DNA of 64,000 bases from JANQPX01 sp050633905 (lineage in GTDB: Bacteria; Pseudomonadota; Alphaproteobacteria; Geminicoccales; Geminicoccaceae), in contig JBOEHJ010000046.1 of the NCBI GenBank assembly GCA_050633905.1, positions 123,262-187,261 on the forward strand, written 5' to 3'. Position numbers and translations under genes: made by a program. The notes under the pieces are model-generated. The model saw only the letters and a program-made list of their open reading frames with translations. It did not search any database and was not told where the DNA came from. This document shows positions 63,920 through 64,000 of this stretch, piece after piece; position 1 is the stretch's first letter; the number at the start of each line of letters is the position of its first letter.

Positions 63920-63933
63920 TTGACCGCCGTCAA
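63920..63933. promoter_or_regulatory. FNR/DNR box near the right window edge
   Basis: TTGACCGCCGTCAA matches the nirI/nirS box in ten outer positions. It lies 86 bases before the TrpD2-like start and could also serve a gene beyond the window. Confidence 0.72.
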
Positions 63934-64000
63934 GGACTGCTCCGCACTCGTCGCTAGCGTTGACGGAAGATCTGATGCAATCGCGACGAGATGGCGGTGC

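Noticed and set aside
1..64000. CRISPR arrays, rRNA genes, intact insertion sequences, prophage or toxin-antitoxin pairs
   Set aside because: I looked for regular short repeats, transposase or integrase motifs and phage structural genes and saw none.

Overview
The window is a 64 kb piece of a draft assembly (two 2-base N gaps, at 35773 and 61114) from a bacterium that is most likely a denitrifying alphaproteobacterium. Evidence for this is a full cytochrome cd1 nitrite reductase locus with separate nirD, nirL, nirG and nirH genes, SoeABC sulfite dehydrogenase, a TauE/TIGR02186/Usp operon, a BigR/SqrR-type ArsR repressor, an hsp20 gene with a ROSE-like leader, and CCA-encoding tRNA genes. No species call is possible from sequence reading alone.

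Layout. (1) 1-7371: five tightly packed, partly overlapping genes that look like one electron-transfer module. They encode an FAD/NAD(P)/2Fe-2S reductase (cut by the window edge), a tetraheme c554-like cytochrome, a fusion of two cNMP-binding domains to a four-cluster ferredoxin, a small cytochrome b with two H-x13-H pairs, and a membrane-anchored decaheme cytochrome with a duplicated four-Cys motif at its N-terminus. I do not recognise this set as a characterised system, and it is the best candidate for something undescribed. (2) 7611-9046: SPFH/NfeD pair. (3) 9141-20299: a polyol-use island between tRNA-Leu(CAA) and tRNA-Gln(TTG). It holds a LacI regulator with two matching operators, an ABC importer whose ATPase gene is reduced to a fragment, three polyol dehydrogenases, a PfkB kinase and a GatZ-like protein, which together could convert a hexitol to fructose-6-phosphate. 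(4) 20513-29941: Hsp20, lipid, efflux, CysQ, MlaC and stress/sulfite-export genes. (5) 30125-35337: SoeABC and a persulfide-sensor-like repressor. (6) 35539-48331: an M23 peptidase, GT4, an amidohydrolase/aminopeptidase/dipeptide ABC set interrupted by a decayed PEP-CTERM gene, EamA, a DECR-like SDR and SCO. (7) 48349-64000: tRNA-Arg(ACG), a DNR-type regulator, nirI, nirSECFDLGHJN, a CbiX-type chelatase, hemN and a TrpD2/YbiB-like gene, with three FNR/DNR boxes.

How the parts fit. In region 7, NirS reduces nitrite to NO. NirE makes precorrin-2, CbiX probably inserts iron, NirDLGH decarboxylate siroheme, and NirJ, NirF, NirN and NirC finish and load heme d1. HemN supplies anaerobic haem, and the DNR-type regulator probably drives the locus through its boxes. 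Regions 4 and 5 together suggest handling of sulfite and reactive sulfur. Region 3 is catabolic and looks acquired and partly decayed.
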